Source: a candidate division KSB1 bacterium
GTDB lineage: Bacteria > Zhuqueibacterota > Zhuqueibacteria > Thermofontimicrobiales > Thermofontimicrobiaceae
Assembly (NCBI GenBank): GCA_034506395.1
Contig: JAPDPQ010000039.1
Location: 1-42,556 of the forward strand
Direction: 5' to 3'
Length of the DNA: 42,556 nt
Made by a program: the position numbers and the translations under genes. The notes under the pieces are model-generated. The model made no database searches and was not told the DNA's origin. It was given only the letters and a program-made list of their open reading frames with translations. This document shows, in pieces, positions 1 through 8,313 of this stretch (within the stretch, counting starts at the first letter, position 1; every line of letters starts with the position of its first letter).

Positions 1-853
1 CGCCGCCACGGATAGAGTAGTGGGAATATTCGTAGACCGAAAGATAGAGCACGGACGACAGCATCAATCCCGCCAGGACGGCTGCCGCCAACAGCGCCCC
101 CGATTTCAAAATCGGCAGCGGCTTTCGGTTTTCTTTGAATTCCAGGATGGCCTGAAAAATAAAATAGATGCCGATCATTAGATAGGTGTAATAACAGACC
201 TGAATGTGGGCCCGCAACAGTTGGAAGCCAATGACCAGCGCTGTGATCGCAAAGTAAAATAGATTTTTCTTTTCGAGTAATTGCTTCACCGACCAGAAGA
301 TGAGGGGGATCAGCACTACGGAATAGAATTTGGTGTTATGGCCGAAGGCGGTGAAGGCGATGAACTGCGGCAGGAAAGTGACCGCAATGGCCGAAAACAG
401 ACAGGCGTAGCGATTGAGGTTCAGCGACTTCAAAAGAAAATAGGTCAGAAATCCCAATAAAACATAATTCAGAATGATCACCATGAACGGCGTCAGTGGG
501 ATGATCTGGCTGATGCCCAGGAGGATATAATTGACGATGGTATCGACGATGTTGATCAGCGGTGCTGTGAGGCTGCCCAACGATGGCATGCCCGAAAAGA
601 TGTACGGATTCCAGAGGGGATAGATGCCTCGATTCAGCGCATCATTGATAAATGGTTTAAAACTTCGAGAATTGAGTGCGTCTGGCGCTAACAGGGTTTT
701 CCCTTCAAATACGACCTGGTAATAGAAAATAAGCAATAGGATGAACAAAATGATTGCCGTGGCCCAATTGGGATGGCGGGTGAAGAAGCTCTCCTTCGGT
801 TGTTTGGGAGCGGTTTTGACAGCAGCAAATTTTTTGGATTTCTTCTTGGCCAT
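1..853 (-). CDS. YfhO-like multispanning membrane protein, C-terminus beyond window
   Basis: The gene starts at an ATG at 853 behind a clear GGAG ribosome binding site and stays open to the left edge, giving 284 residues of a longer protein. A lysine-rich cytoplasmic N-terminus (about 25 residues) precedes a first transmembrane segment, then an extracytoplasmic stretch with a WNPYIFSGMPS motif, then several more hydrophobic helices. The loop motif and topology match YfhO/GT-C-type membrane proteins, which are thought to move or transfer lipid-linked sugars onto surface polymers. It begins 4 bases after the flippase stop codon, so the two are almost surely co-transcribed. The exact activity cannot be told from the N-terminal part. 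Confidence 0.7.
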   Translation of the reverse strand, partial: MAKKKSKKFAAVKTAPKQPKESFFTRHPNWATAIILFILLLIFYYQVVFEGKTLLAPDALNSRSFKPFINDALNRGIYPLWNPYIFSGMPSLGSLTAPLINIVDTIVNYILLGISQIIPLTPFMVIILNYVLLGFLTYFLLKSLNLNRYACLFSAIAVTFLPQFIAFTAFGHNTKFYSVVLIPLIFWSVKQLLEKKNLFYFAITALVIGFQLLRAHIQVCYYTYLMIGIYFIFQAILEFKENRKPLPILKSGALLAAAVLAGLMLSSVLYLSVYEYSHYSIRGG

Positions 854-857
854 AAAA

Positions 858-2324
858 TTATCTCCTTACTCGATTGATGGTCTCGGTTATAATTTTCTGA
901 TAGCCTGCAATTTCGGTTGCCCGAAAGAATTTGAATACATATAAAATCACTGGGTAACTCAACACCAGCATGAATTTCACAATGAGAGAAAGAACCGTCG
1001 ATTCAAAGGTCAGCCTGTTGCCCAGCAGATAGAGCGCTGCACCGATGATGATAATTTTTATGATGCGAAGCCACTCGTAAGGTACAAAATGCAGCCGCTG
1101 GGAGACGAAGTACATGGTGATCAACGTGATGCAATAGGCGATGGTGGTGTTCACTGCCGCCGCCATCATACCGTATTGGGGGATGAAAATGATATTCAAG
1201 CCGATGTTGATGATCGCCCCCAGGCCGTAGATGATGGTGTAATAGAACGTTTTTACTTTCAGCAGGACGCCGATGTCGACGATCAAAAACAGCCCATAAA
1301 ATATGTACGCCAGTGCCACCAATGGCACGGCCTTCACGCCGACCAAATACGCTGGAGTGCTGAACAACAGGATGATCTCCCTGGCGAACAGGGAGACAGC
1401 TAAAAAGAGCAGCGTTCCCAGTAGCAGAAAATAGGTAAACGCTCCCGCATAGATTTTATTGGCCTCGGGCTTGTGCTGAACGGAAAAGATGAACGGCAGC
1501 CAGGCAGTTCGGAACGGCGTTACCAGCAGCATGTTGATGATCATCCCGAACTTGTAGACGATATCGTACTGCCCAACCTCAGCGGCTGAGCCGTACCAGT
1601 TCAAGAGATAGCGATCGGCGATGGTGAGGGCGAAGCTGGCCACGGCACCAGGCACCATGGGCAGGCCGAAGTGCAGCAATTTGCCCAGCATCTCTTTTGA
1701 AAACGAAAAACCGATGGGCTTGAAAACCGTGATGGCCGCAATAACGAACACGCCGATGGCCGAATAGAGGCTGCTTTTGACCACGCCCAATACGCCCTGG
1801 TGCAACACCAGAATGTAGTACAGATTCAGGCCGACCAATAATATGAAATGAACGATATTCAATAGCGAATAGAAAACAGGCCGCTCGATGGCCCGAGCAT
1901 ACGCCAGGGCGAACTGCCGAAACAGATTGAACAAAACCGAACCGAAGATGAATTTCAAATAAATCGCCTGCTGCGCCGATTTGAAGATGAGCAGCGAAAT
2001 AAATTCGGCCTGGATGAACAAAATGGCCAGGACGATGATCGTCACCGCACCCGAAAAAATGGTGGCTGTGGAGAAGACCGTCCGCCGCTCTGCCTCGGTG
2101 GCGCCCTCGTGGTAAAATTTGAATACCGCCGAGGCCAGTCCCAGCGTCAGCACCAGCAGCAGGGTCATCTCAGTGTAGTTGAGCAGCGCAATATCGCCGA
2201 CCTGATCCGTGGGCAACTTTTTGGTGTACAGCGGAATCAGGAAAAAGGCGATGGCTTTGATGATGGCATCGCCCAGGCCATAGATCAGCGTTTGGCTGGA
2301 TAGGCGTTTGAAATATTCGATCAT
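858..2324 (-). CDS. Polysaccharide/oligosaccharide flippase (MOP superfamily, Wzx-like)
   Basis: This 488-residue protein is hydrophobic almost throughout, with about 12-14 predicted transmembrane helices. It opens with the pattern typical of the polysaccharide-synthase/Wzx branch of the MOP exporter superfamily (YGLGDAIIKAIAFFLIPLYT). Family members flip undecaprenyl-linked oligosaccharides across the inner membrane. The length fits the family. It sits with glycosyltransferases and directly ahead of a YfhO-like gene, which supports a surface glycan role. The ATG at 2324 is the only convincing start. MurJ or a teichoic-acid flippase are alternatives, but the sequence is more Wzx-like. Confidence 0.85.
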   Translation of the reverse strand: MIEYFKRLSSQTLIYGLGDAIIKAIAFFLIPLYTKKLPTDQVGDIALLNYTEMTLLLVLTLGLASAVFKFYHEGATEAERRTVFSTATIFSGAVTIIVLAILFIQAEFISLLIFKSAQQAIYLKFIFGSVLFNLFRQFALAYARAIERPVFYSLLNIVHFILLVGLNLYYILVLHQGVLGVVKSSLYSAIGVFVIAAITVFKPIGFSFSKEMLGKLLHFGLPMVPGAVASFALTIADRYLLNWYGSAAEVGQYDIVYKFGMIINMLLVTPFRTAWLPFIFSVQHKPEANKIYAGAFTYFLLLGTLLFLAVSLFAREIILLFSTPAYLVGVKAVPLVALAYIFYGLFLIVDIGVLLKVKTFYYTIIYGLGAIINIGLNIIFIPQYGMMAAAVNTTIAYCITLITMYFVSQRLHFVPYEWLRIIKIIIIGAALYLLGNRLTFESTVLSLIVKFMLVLSYPVILYVFKFFRATEIAGYQKIITETINRVRR

Positions 2325-2380
2325 GAAAAATTAGGCTTCAATTATAAAAGAGTCTACTCTAAAAAGGTCGGTTTTCACCG

Positions 2381-2551
2381 AAATTTGTATGAGCCAGTCA
2401 TTGCGATCTGTCCGCCAGTTGGCGGGCGGAAAAGCGATCTCAACTGGCAGAAGGGATTGTACTCTGGCCAGCATCTTCGACTTCGCTTTGTTTCACTGCG
2501 CTTGGAACGACTTCGTCCCAAAATTGATTTTTAGATTGGACTCATAAATCT
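2381..2551. repeat. MITE-like interspersed element, copy 1
   Basis: The core starts with GTCATTGCGA at 2397 and contains the palindrome CCGCCAGTTGGCGG near 2411. It shares GGATTGTACT with the copy at 41477-41642 and ends in inverted, TTCG-rich sequence near 2511. The outer ends form a degenerate inverted repeat: ATTTGTATGAGCCA on the left against the complement of TGGACTCATAAAT on the right. It encodes nothing. Confidence 0.55.
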
Positions 2552-2625
2552 TATTCAAATTGGCTGCCTTCACGATCCGTTTGTCAATTAGTGGATCGCA
2601 AGGGTGCTAATTAGAGCTAAGGCTG

Positions 2626-2760
2626 AACATCCCCCTGGCCCCTTCAAAGGGGGGAATCGAACATCCCCCCTGGCCCCGCTTCAAAGGGGGGAATTCGAAT
2701 GGCCCCCTAACCCGCTTCAATGGGGAGAATTCAAACATCCTCCTGAATCCATTGAGCATT
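2626..2760. repeat. Short tandem repeat, about 33-38 bp unit, with CCCCC/GGGGG hairpins
   Basis: Four successive units start AACATCCCCC or AATGGCCCCC at 2626, 2659, 2697 and 2732. Units 1-3 carry a C-run, a TTCAA turn and a G-run, so each can fold into a small hairpin. The fourth unit is decayed. Similar C-run/G-run repeats are widespread in bacterial intergenic DNA. No coding role is seen. Confidence 0.7.
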
Positions 2761-3180
2761 TGCAAGGATATTCAAAATTTTCAGCGAGTGCAATATAATA
2801 AAAAATTGGTTCTTTTGCAAGCTAAACTCTTGTTCTTAGAACAATCGTCTTGAAATGGGTATGGTATCAAATGATGAAGGGTGAATTTTTAAAAGCCCAA
2901 GGAAGAGCCTTTCGTTGGGAGCTCAGAGGATGCGTGAAAACGTCTGCTGTTTCGGTTATTCCGAACGGATCCGTCTGCCATTCGGCGGATGGACGGAGGA
3001 GTGAGCAATCTTTATGTCTCAAAAACATCGTCCATTAACCAGTTTCTATGGCAAAATTCCTCCAAACGATAAAATGTCAGGCCGTCCGCCAGTTGGCAAT
3101 TAAAGTTGACCTTGGTATCCCGAATGTTAGCATTTCATTTAACCTCATTCGCTTATTTCTTGCCTGGGTGTAGTTTTCGT
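2761..3180. other. Gene-free spacer
   Basis: No credible gene is seen. Short open frames here lack a ribosome site and family resemblance. The stretch 2950-3010 (TTATTCCGAACGG to GAGCAATCT) and the fragment GTCCGCCAGTTGGCAA near 3085 look like decayed pieces of the MITE-like family found elsewhere in the window. Confidence 0.5.
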
Positions 3181-3778
3181 TTTCGATCCTGGATAAGGTA
3201 ATAAGGTTTTGGGGGTGGGGTTTTTTTAGGCTACTAAGGTTGATAAGGTTTTCCGTTGGCTCAATGAGCTTATTTTCTCAGATCAACCTTAGTAGCCAGG
3301 GCGAATCCCATCCAATGAACCTTATTACCTTATTTTCGATCTACTGAAAAACCAGATTTCAAAATAAGCCAATAGGGTTTCGGGATGGTTGGTTTACATT
3401 AGCAACTGAGGTCAATTAGGTTTTGTGTTGGCTCAATGAGCTTATTTTACCAGATCAACCTTAGTAGCCAGGGCGAATCCTATCAAATGGACCTTATTAC
3501 CTTATTTTCGATCCACGGAAAAACCAGATTTCAAAATAAACTAATAAGGTTTTGGATTGGTTGGTTTTCATTAGCAACTGAGGTTAATAAGCTTTTGTGT
3601 TGGCTTAATGAGCTTATTTTCTCATATCAACCTTAGTAGCCAGGGCGAATCCCATCCAATGAACCTTATTGCCTTATTTTCGATCTGCGGAAAACCAGAT
3701 TTCAAAATAAGCTAATAAGGTTTCGGGATGGTTGGTTTTCATTAGCTACTAGGGTTTCAAAAGCCAAATAAGGTTTTT
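3181..3778. repeat. Tandem array of a 172-bp unit with nested inverted repeats (about 3.5 copies)
   Basis: The landmark TTTCGATC recurs at 3181, 3334, 3506 and 3678, and GTTGGCT recurs at 3255, 3427 and 3599, so the internal period is exactly 172 bp. The first unit is about 19 bp short and the last is partial. Arms in the first unit are complementary: GGTAATAAGGTT near 3197 pairs with AACCTTATTACC near 3318, and CTACTAAGGTTGAT near 3230 pairs with ATCAACCTTAGTAG near 3281. The centre GCTCAATGAGC is itself palindromic. The array lies downstream of the GT4 gene at 3845-4996 and upstream of the flippase. No reading frame is conserved between units. Confidence 0.85.
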
Positions 3779-3823
3779 ATGATCGCTATTATTCAGTTGT
3801 GTTATTGCTTCCGCATTGCCACA

Positions 3824-3854
3824 GCGTTCCTAAACCTCCGAGGTTTAGGAACGC
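3824..3854. repeat. Perfect 14-bp-arm palindrome overlapping a stop codon
   Basis: The arm GCGTTCCTAAACCT (3824-3837) is followed by a 3-base loop and its exact complement (3841-3854). It covers the TAA stop of the leftward GT4 gene (3845-3847). No T-run follows on the transcribed side, so a standard intrinsic terminator is doubtful. It may act as an RNA-stabilising hairpin or be a mobile palindrome. Confidence 0.7.
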
Positions 3855-4996
3855 TTAGCGAGGCCAAGATACAGTTCTTCGATCCTTTTCATCCAGATGC
3901 GATGATCGGCTCGTTCGGTGACGAGCTGCCGATTCCGCTGGGCGATTTCCTGGCAGAGAGCGGGATTTTTGAGCAGGTGAACAATGGCCTGGGCGGTGGC
4001 GACTTCATCTCGGACGGGAACGATCATGCCATTTTCTTCGGGAACGATCCAATCCCGAAACACGGGCAGATCGCTGACCACGGGCACAGCACCGCAGGCC
4101 ATGGCCTCGGTGAGCGAGCCTGGCATGCCCTCGGACGAAGTGACCGAGACGAAAATATCGGCCAGATGATAGTATTCGGCAATGCGCTGATTGGGCACGG
4201 CTCCGACCAGCAGCACTTCATTGGTAACTCCCAATTCCTGGATCAGCCGTTTCAGCGCCTGCTCCTGCTCCACGGTGCCACGATAGAGGAAGACAAATTT
4301 CACTGCTGGAAATTCTCTTTTGACCAAAGGGATGGATCTCACGATGATGTCCAGGTTGTACACTTTACCCAGCATGCGGGTGCTGAGTACCACCTTTTCA
4401 TCTGTCAGTCCTAACTGGCGGCGCAGGGAGTCATTGCCTCGACGGAAGGGAAATCGGTCCAGCTCCAATCCGCCCTGGATAACCTGCACTTTGGTCTGGT
4501 CGATGCCGAAGGCGATAATCTTCTGGTTGAGATCATCGGAATTGGCGGTGATGAGATCGGCTCGGCGCAGGGCTTGGCGGGTGAGATAGCGATACATTGT
4601 CGAGCGATTTGGATCGACGTTGATATCCGAGCCCCAGGCGGTAAGCACCAGGGGATGAAAATTGGCCATAGCGCCGATCCAGCCGCAGGCGGAAATGTAA
4701 TGGGCGTGCAGAATATCAAAATGAGAGCGATGCAGCAACGATCTGGTACGGAGGATGTTCTCGACGATCAGATATTTGGAATAGAACCCTCGCCAGCTTC
4801 GCAGGCGTTTCCTTGGCCATGAGTTTTTGCCACCATGAATTTGAACACCATCGAATGTGCCCGCAGGGACAGCCGCAAAAGTATCGGGATAAGGCACGAA
4901 ATGCACCTCATGCCCAGCCTGCACAAAGTAGCGCAGCCAGCGCTGCACATGGATGGCAGCAGGATCGCCGAGGAATAGGAGTTTGAGAGGGGTCAT
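3845..4996 (-). CDS. Glycosyltransferase family 4 (GT-B fold)
   Basis: This 383-residue protein has the two-domain GT-B layout. The N-terminus (LLFLGDPAAIHVQRWLRYF) begins a Rossmann-like acceptor domain, and the C-terminal donor domain carries the GT4 E-x7-E signature in SEGMPGSLTEAMACGAVPVV. GT4 enzymes are retaining and transfer a sugar from a nucleotide donor to glycan or lipid acceptors at the inner face of the membrane. Its ATG overlaps the stop codon of the secreted FG-GAP protein gene as ATGA (4993-4996), which implies translational coupling. Donor and acceptor cannot be assigned. Confidence 0.85.
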   Translation of the reverse strand: MTPLKLLFLGDPAAIHVQRWLRYFVQAGHEVHFVPYPDTFAAVPAGTFDGVQIHGGKNSWPRKRLRSWRGFYSKYLIVENILRTRSLLHRSHFDILHAHYISACGWIGAMANFHPLVLTAWGSDINVDPNRSTMYRYLTRQALRRADLITANSDDLNQKIIAFGIDQTKVQVIQGGLELDRFPFRRGNDSLRRQLGLTDEKVVLSTRMLGKVYNLDIIVRSIPLVKREFPAVKFVFLYRGTVEQEQALKRLIQELGVTNEVLLVGAVPNQRIAEYYHLADIFVSVTSSEGMPGSLTEAMACGAVPVVSDLPVFRDWIVPEENGMIVPVRDEVATAQAIVHLLKNPALCQEIAQRNRQLVTERADHRIWMKRIEELYLGLAKRS

Positions 4997-7410
4997 TTTA
5001 GATACAGAACTTTTCGTACTTGTTCAAAATTTTGAGTTCGCATTCGGATCAAATAAACTCCAGATACGACCGATTGGCCTCTTTCATCACGTGCGTCCCA
5101 AGTGGCGATTTCGATGCCTGCATTCTTTTGGTCGTTAATGATATTCTTGACCAATCGCCCCATCAAATCATAGACATCAATGGTCACAGGCGATGTGTGC
5201 GGTATCTGGAATTCTATATGTGTAAAGCTATTGAATGGATTCGGATAAACATTAGAAATAGAGAATGACTCAGGTAAGGATGGTTCGTCCTGACCCAGAA
5301 CATTTGTCCCAATAATGCTCAATGATAGGGTATCGTTGCTCGGATTTTCATCTTCCATCAAAGACGAGAAAAACTTGACGAAAAAGGGACCCTGTCCAGA
5401 AACATGCCAGCGACCGAATTCAATCTGCAATGTATCCTGAGCTGGGAGAGCGATTACAGTCTGAATGCCTCGATAAACAAGGGATTGCACATCATAAATT
5501 TCGCAGGTTACATCAAATAATGACTCTCCAAAATAGCCGCAATTTTCAATGGTGGCAATGGGAATGATGCTTGATTCAAAAAATGAGCTACTGGGGGAAA
5601 TAATGCGAAGCATCTTTATATCGTGATTGTACGCAGCATAGACTTTCTTAGAAATTTGGTCATTTCTCGAGTTCAGATCATTGGCTAAAGAGACCATAAA
5701 ACGAATTTCATATTCTGTTCCCCTTATCGGGCGCCATGGAGAAAAGGAAATCGCTATCTGGCTCAGGCTGGATAAGTGATCAACTGTTTTTATATCATTG
5801 TAAATGATTGTTCCAAGTGAATCAATTATGCATCTAACAGAGAAATTAGCTTCGTCGTTTTTTCCAATGTTTTTAATAACGACCTCAGGAATAATCGTGC
5901 CTGCGACAATCTGAGACGATGGATTCGTTATTCTCACGATCATCATATCATGTTGAAGCCTTTCCTCGTAAATTGTCAAAATTTGATTCGCTGACACATT
6001 GGTTGTATCCCATATAATTCCCGATGGCCAAAAAATAATCAGACTGTCTATTTTTTGCGCCTGGCCCAGGCCGAACTCTAATGGGAAACTGTCTTGGGAA
6101 TAATAGCCCGCACCACCACTCGCCTCTCGAATTTGTTGTTGATTTTTGCTGATTATTTTTGCTCTGGCACCAATAGCACACTGATTGCTTAATGTTCCAA
6201 TCAAGTGAAGGATAAGCCAATTGTTATGGTTGCCATTATTTTGATAGAGGTGAGTCCCTGTTGCTGTATAGGTTGTTGTTAGTAAATCCAGGTCGCCATC
6301 GTTATCATAGTCGCCAAAGCTGGCTGTATTGCCACAGGAATAATTGGTTATGCCCGATGTACCAATTGTTTCAACAAATTTTCCATTGCCCTGATTGTGG
6401 AATAGATATTCTCTGCCGCCCCAAGCGTTATAAAGATAAAGGTCCAAATAACCATCATTATCCAGATCGCCCCAGGCGCAGCCACATACCCCTTCAGCAA
6501 GGTCCAATCCCGAGTTGACGGTCGCATCGATAAAAGAAATTCCTTGCTGATTCTGAAAGAGGACGCCATGATTATAATTGTTTGCTACAAAAAGATCCAG
6601 AAACCCGTCGTTATTGTAGTCCCCCCAGGCACAGCCATATCCATTTCCTGAATCGAAAATACCGACTTGCTCGGTAACCTCTGTGAACGTTCCATCATGA
6701 TTGTTTTTATATAATACATCCTCAGCCTGGTTATTTACAAAAAGATCGAGGAAGCCGTCATTGTTATAATCTCCCCAGGCCACGCCTCGACTCTTAGCGT
6801 AAGCATGTCCGTCGACACCTGCTGCAAAAGTGACATCAGAAAATGTCCCATCCCCATTGTTGCGATAAAGGATATTCGCTTGGCCGAGCTCAAAATTCAC
6901 CACATAAATATCGACAAAGCCATCGTTGTTATAATCGCCCCAGGCACCAAAATAGCTGTTCAGATTGCAGCCTACTTTGGCTTGAACGGTAACATCTTCA
7001 AATGTGCCATTACCAAGATTCAAATAAAGGATATTGGGGAGATCTCGATTGCAAACATAGAGGTCGATAAAACCATCATTGTTGAAATCCGCCCATGAAA
7101 CGCCAGTGGTCCACCCTCGAAATCCAACTCCAGCAGTCTGTGTAACATTCGAGAATGTGCCATTTTGATTATTCATGAATAACGCATTTTCGCCAAAACG
7201 ATTCCCAAGATAAAAATCTAAAAATCCATCATTGTTGAAATCACCGAAAGCAGTTCCGCTATCCCATGGACCAGTTACTTTTGCCAACTCGGTGACTTCA
7301 GAAAAATTAATGAAAGAAGTTGGATTGGCTTGAGCGAGTAAAATTTCAAATTGCGCCAGCAATGATATGGTAAGCAGTAGCGCTGTGGCTAATATGTGAT
7401 TCTTGCTCAT
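4993..7410 (-). CDS. Secreted FG-GAP/VCBS-repeat protein with ASPIC/UnbV, CARDB-like and T9SS-like sorting domains
   Basis: This 805-residue protein starts with a signal peptide (hydrophobic residues 6-26, cleavage probably near LLAQA). Seven FG-GAP-type repeats follow (about residues 50-370), each with a calcium-loop-like DxNNDGxxD motif such as DYNNDGFLDLFV. Next is an ASPIC/UnbV-like region (about 400-465, GARAKI and IIFWPSG), two similar CARDB-like Ig domains beginning HDMMIVRITNP and HDIKMLRIISP, and a C-terminal FlgD-like sorting domain (VYPNPFNSFTHIEF to the end) of the kind used for type IX-like secretion. It is probably exported and fixed to the surface. The coupled GT4 gene and nearby glycan genes suggest a glycan-linked or glycan-binding role, which is inference. 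Confidence 0.85.
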   Translation of the reverse strand: MSKNHILATALLLTISLLAQFEILLAQANPTSFINFSEVTELAKVTGPWDSGTAFGDFNNDGFLDFYLGNRFGENALFMNNQNGTFSNVTQTAGVGFRGWTTGVSWADFNNDGFIDLYVCNRDLPNILYLNLGNGTFEDVTVQAKVGCNLNSYFGAWGDYNNDGFVDIYVVNFELGQANILYRNNGDGTFSDVTFAAGVDGHAYAKSRGVAWGDYNNDGFLDLFVNNQAEDVLYKNNHDGTFTEVTEQVGIFDSGNGYGCAWGDYNNDGFLDLFVANNYNHGVLFQNQQGISFIDATVNSGLDLAEGVCGCAWGDLDNDGYLDLYLYNAWGGREYLFHNQGNGKFVETIGTSGITNYSCGNTASFGDYDNDGDLDLLTTTYTATGTHLYQNNGNHNNWLILHLIGTLSNQCAIGARAKIISKNQQQIREASGGAGYYSQDSFPLEFGLGQAQKIDSLIIFWPSGIIWDTTNVSANQILTIYEERLQHDMMIVRITNPSSQIVAGTIIPEVVIKNIGKNDEANFSVRCIIDSLGTIIYNDIKTVDHLSSLSQIAISFSPWRPIRGTEYEIRFMVSLANDLNSRNDQISKKVYAAYNHDIKMLRIISPSSSFFESSIIPIATIENCGYFGESLFDVTCEIYDVQSLVYRGIQTVIALPAQDTLQIEFGRWHVSGQGPFFVKFFSSLMEDENPSNDTLSLSIIGTNVLGQDEPSLPESFSISNVYPNPFNSFTHIEFQIPHTSPVTIDVYDLMGRLVKNIINDQKNAGIEIATWDARDERGQSVVSGVYLIRMRTQNFEQVRKVLYLK

Positions 7411-7485
7411 GGCGAAACCCTCCTCAATTTCTCTAAAGGCCAGTAAAATTTATCGGAAGTTTACGCTTGAAGCATCTCAAATGAT

Positions 7486-8271
7486 TTAATCTTTCTCTGC
7501 AACCCCAAAAAGATAAAGCCCCCACCGCTGTGAAGCTTTCGTGGAAGAAAGCGCATGAAATAGATTTGACGGAATATTGAGCTTACCCAGTGAATAAAAA
7601 ATCAATGGCGACAATGTATAAAAGGTCGTGATTTCAATTTTTTTTAGACCAACTCGATCAAAAAGTCGGGCCAGGTAATCTGGACGCCAACGCTCTTCAT
7701 AGCCATAATTGGTGGAAACAAAGCCTCGATTGGTAAACCGCATTTTAATGCGGGCTTTTTGTTTGTACCATTTAAATAGAATATCAGCGAACATCCAATC
7801 CCAACGCAAGCCATTGGGAACTGAGATGACTATTCTTCCCCCTGGCTTCAGAAATTCTGTCCAATATTTTAGCACTTCCTTATGATTCGGGAAATGTTCC
7901 AATAGACCAAATGAGATGATCCCATCAAATCGATTTTTATCAAAAGGCAATTCTGTTGCCGAATAGTTGAAGATAACATTTTTGTGACCCTTTTCATGCA
8001 AGAGATTTTGGGCTTTTTCGACAGCGACTTCAGAGGAATCTATGCCGATGCAATCAATTCCCTTTTGCAATAGATAGAGAACCCATTTGCCGATTCCACA
8101 GCCGATATCCAAAACCCGATCACCTTTATTGAGATACTTGTCAAGCACTCCCATCACATTTTGGGTATAGGCTCTTTCTGTATAAATTTCTAAGATTGAT
8201 GGAGTCTTGCTTGCCTGCAAAGAATCCGCAATGTTGTATTCTAACCAAATGTCTTTTTTATCAGCATCCAT
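7486..8271 (-). CDS. Class I SAM-dependent methyltransferase
   Basis: Motif I of class I methyltransferases is plain (RVLDIGCGIGKWVLYL), followed by an acidic end of strand 2 (CIGIDSS) and the post-motif IISFGLLEHFPN and PGGRIVISVPNG segments, as in UbiE/Methyltransf_11 proteins. Its place among glycosyltransferases suggests it methylates a sugar or lipid carrier of the surface glycan, but the substrate is unknown. I chose the ATG at 8271 (262 residues). The frame extends to a TTG at 8304, 9 bases after the preceding GT4 gene ends; neither start has a strong ribosome site. Confidence 0.8.
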   Translation of the reverse strand: MDADKKDIWLEYNIADSLQASKTPSILEIYTERAYTQNVMGVLDKYLNKGDRVLDIGCGIGKWVLYLLQKGIDCIGIDSSEVAVEKAQNLLHEKGHKNVIFNYSATELPFDKNRFDGIISFGLLEHFPNHKEVLKYWTEFLKPGGRIVISVPNGLRWDWMFADILFKWYKQKARIKMRFTNRGFVSTNYGYEERWRPDYLARLFDRVGLKKIEITTFYTLSPLIFYSLGKLNIPSNLFHALSSTKASQRWGLYLFGVAEKD

Positions 8272-8313
8272 GATTTTATGACTCTCTTGAATGACGACTG
8301 GCAAACATTTTTT

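Noticed and set aside
3181..3778. 172-bp array as a CRISPR array or integron cassette array
   Set aside because: The units are nearly identical along their whole length with no variable spacers, and there is no cas gene or integrase nearby; no clear attC ends are seen.
3779..4414. Plus-strand open frame of 211 codons over the end of a GT4 gene
   Set aside because: It is antisense to a clear glycosyltransferase and shows no domain.
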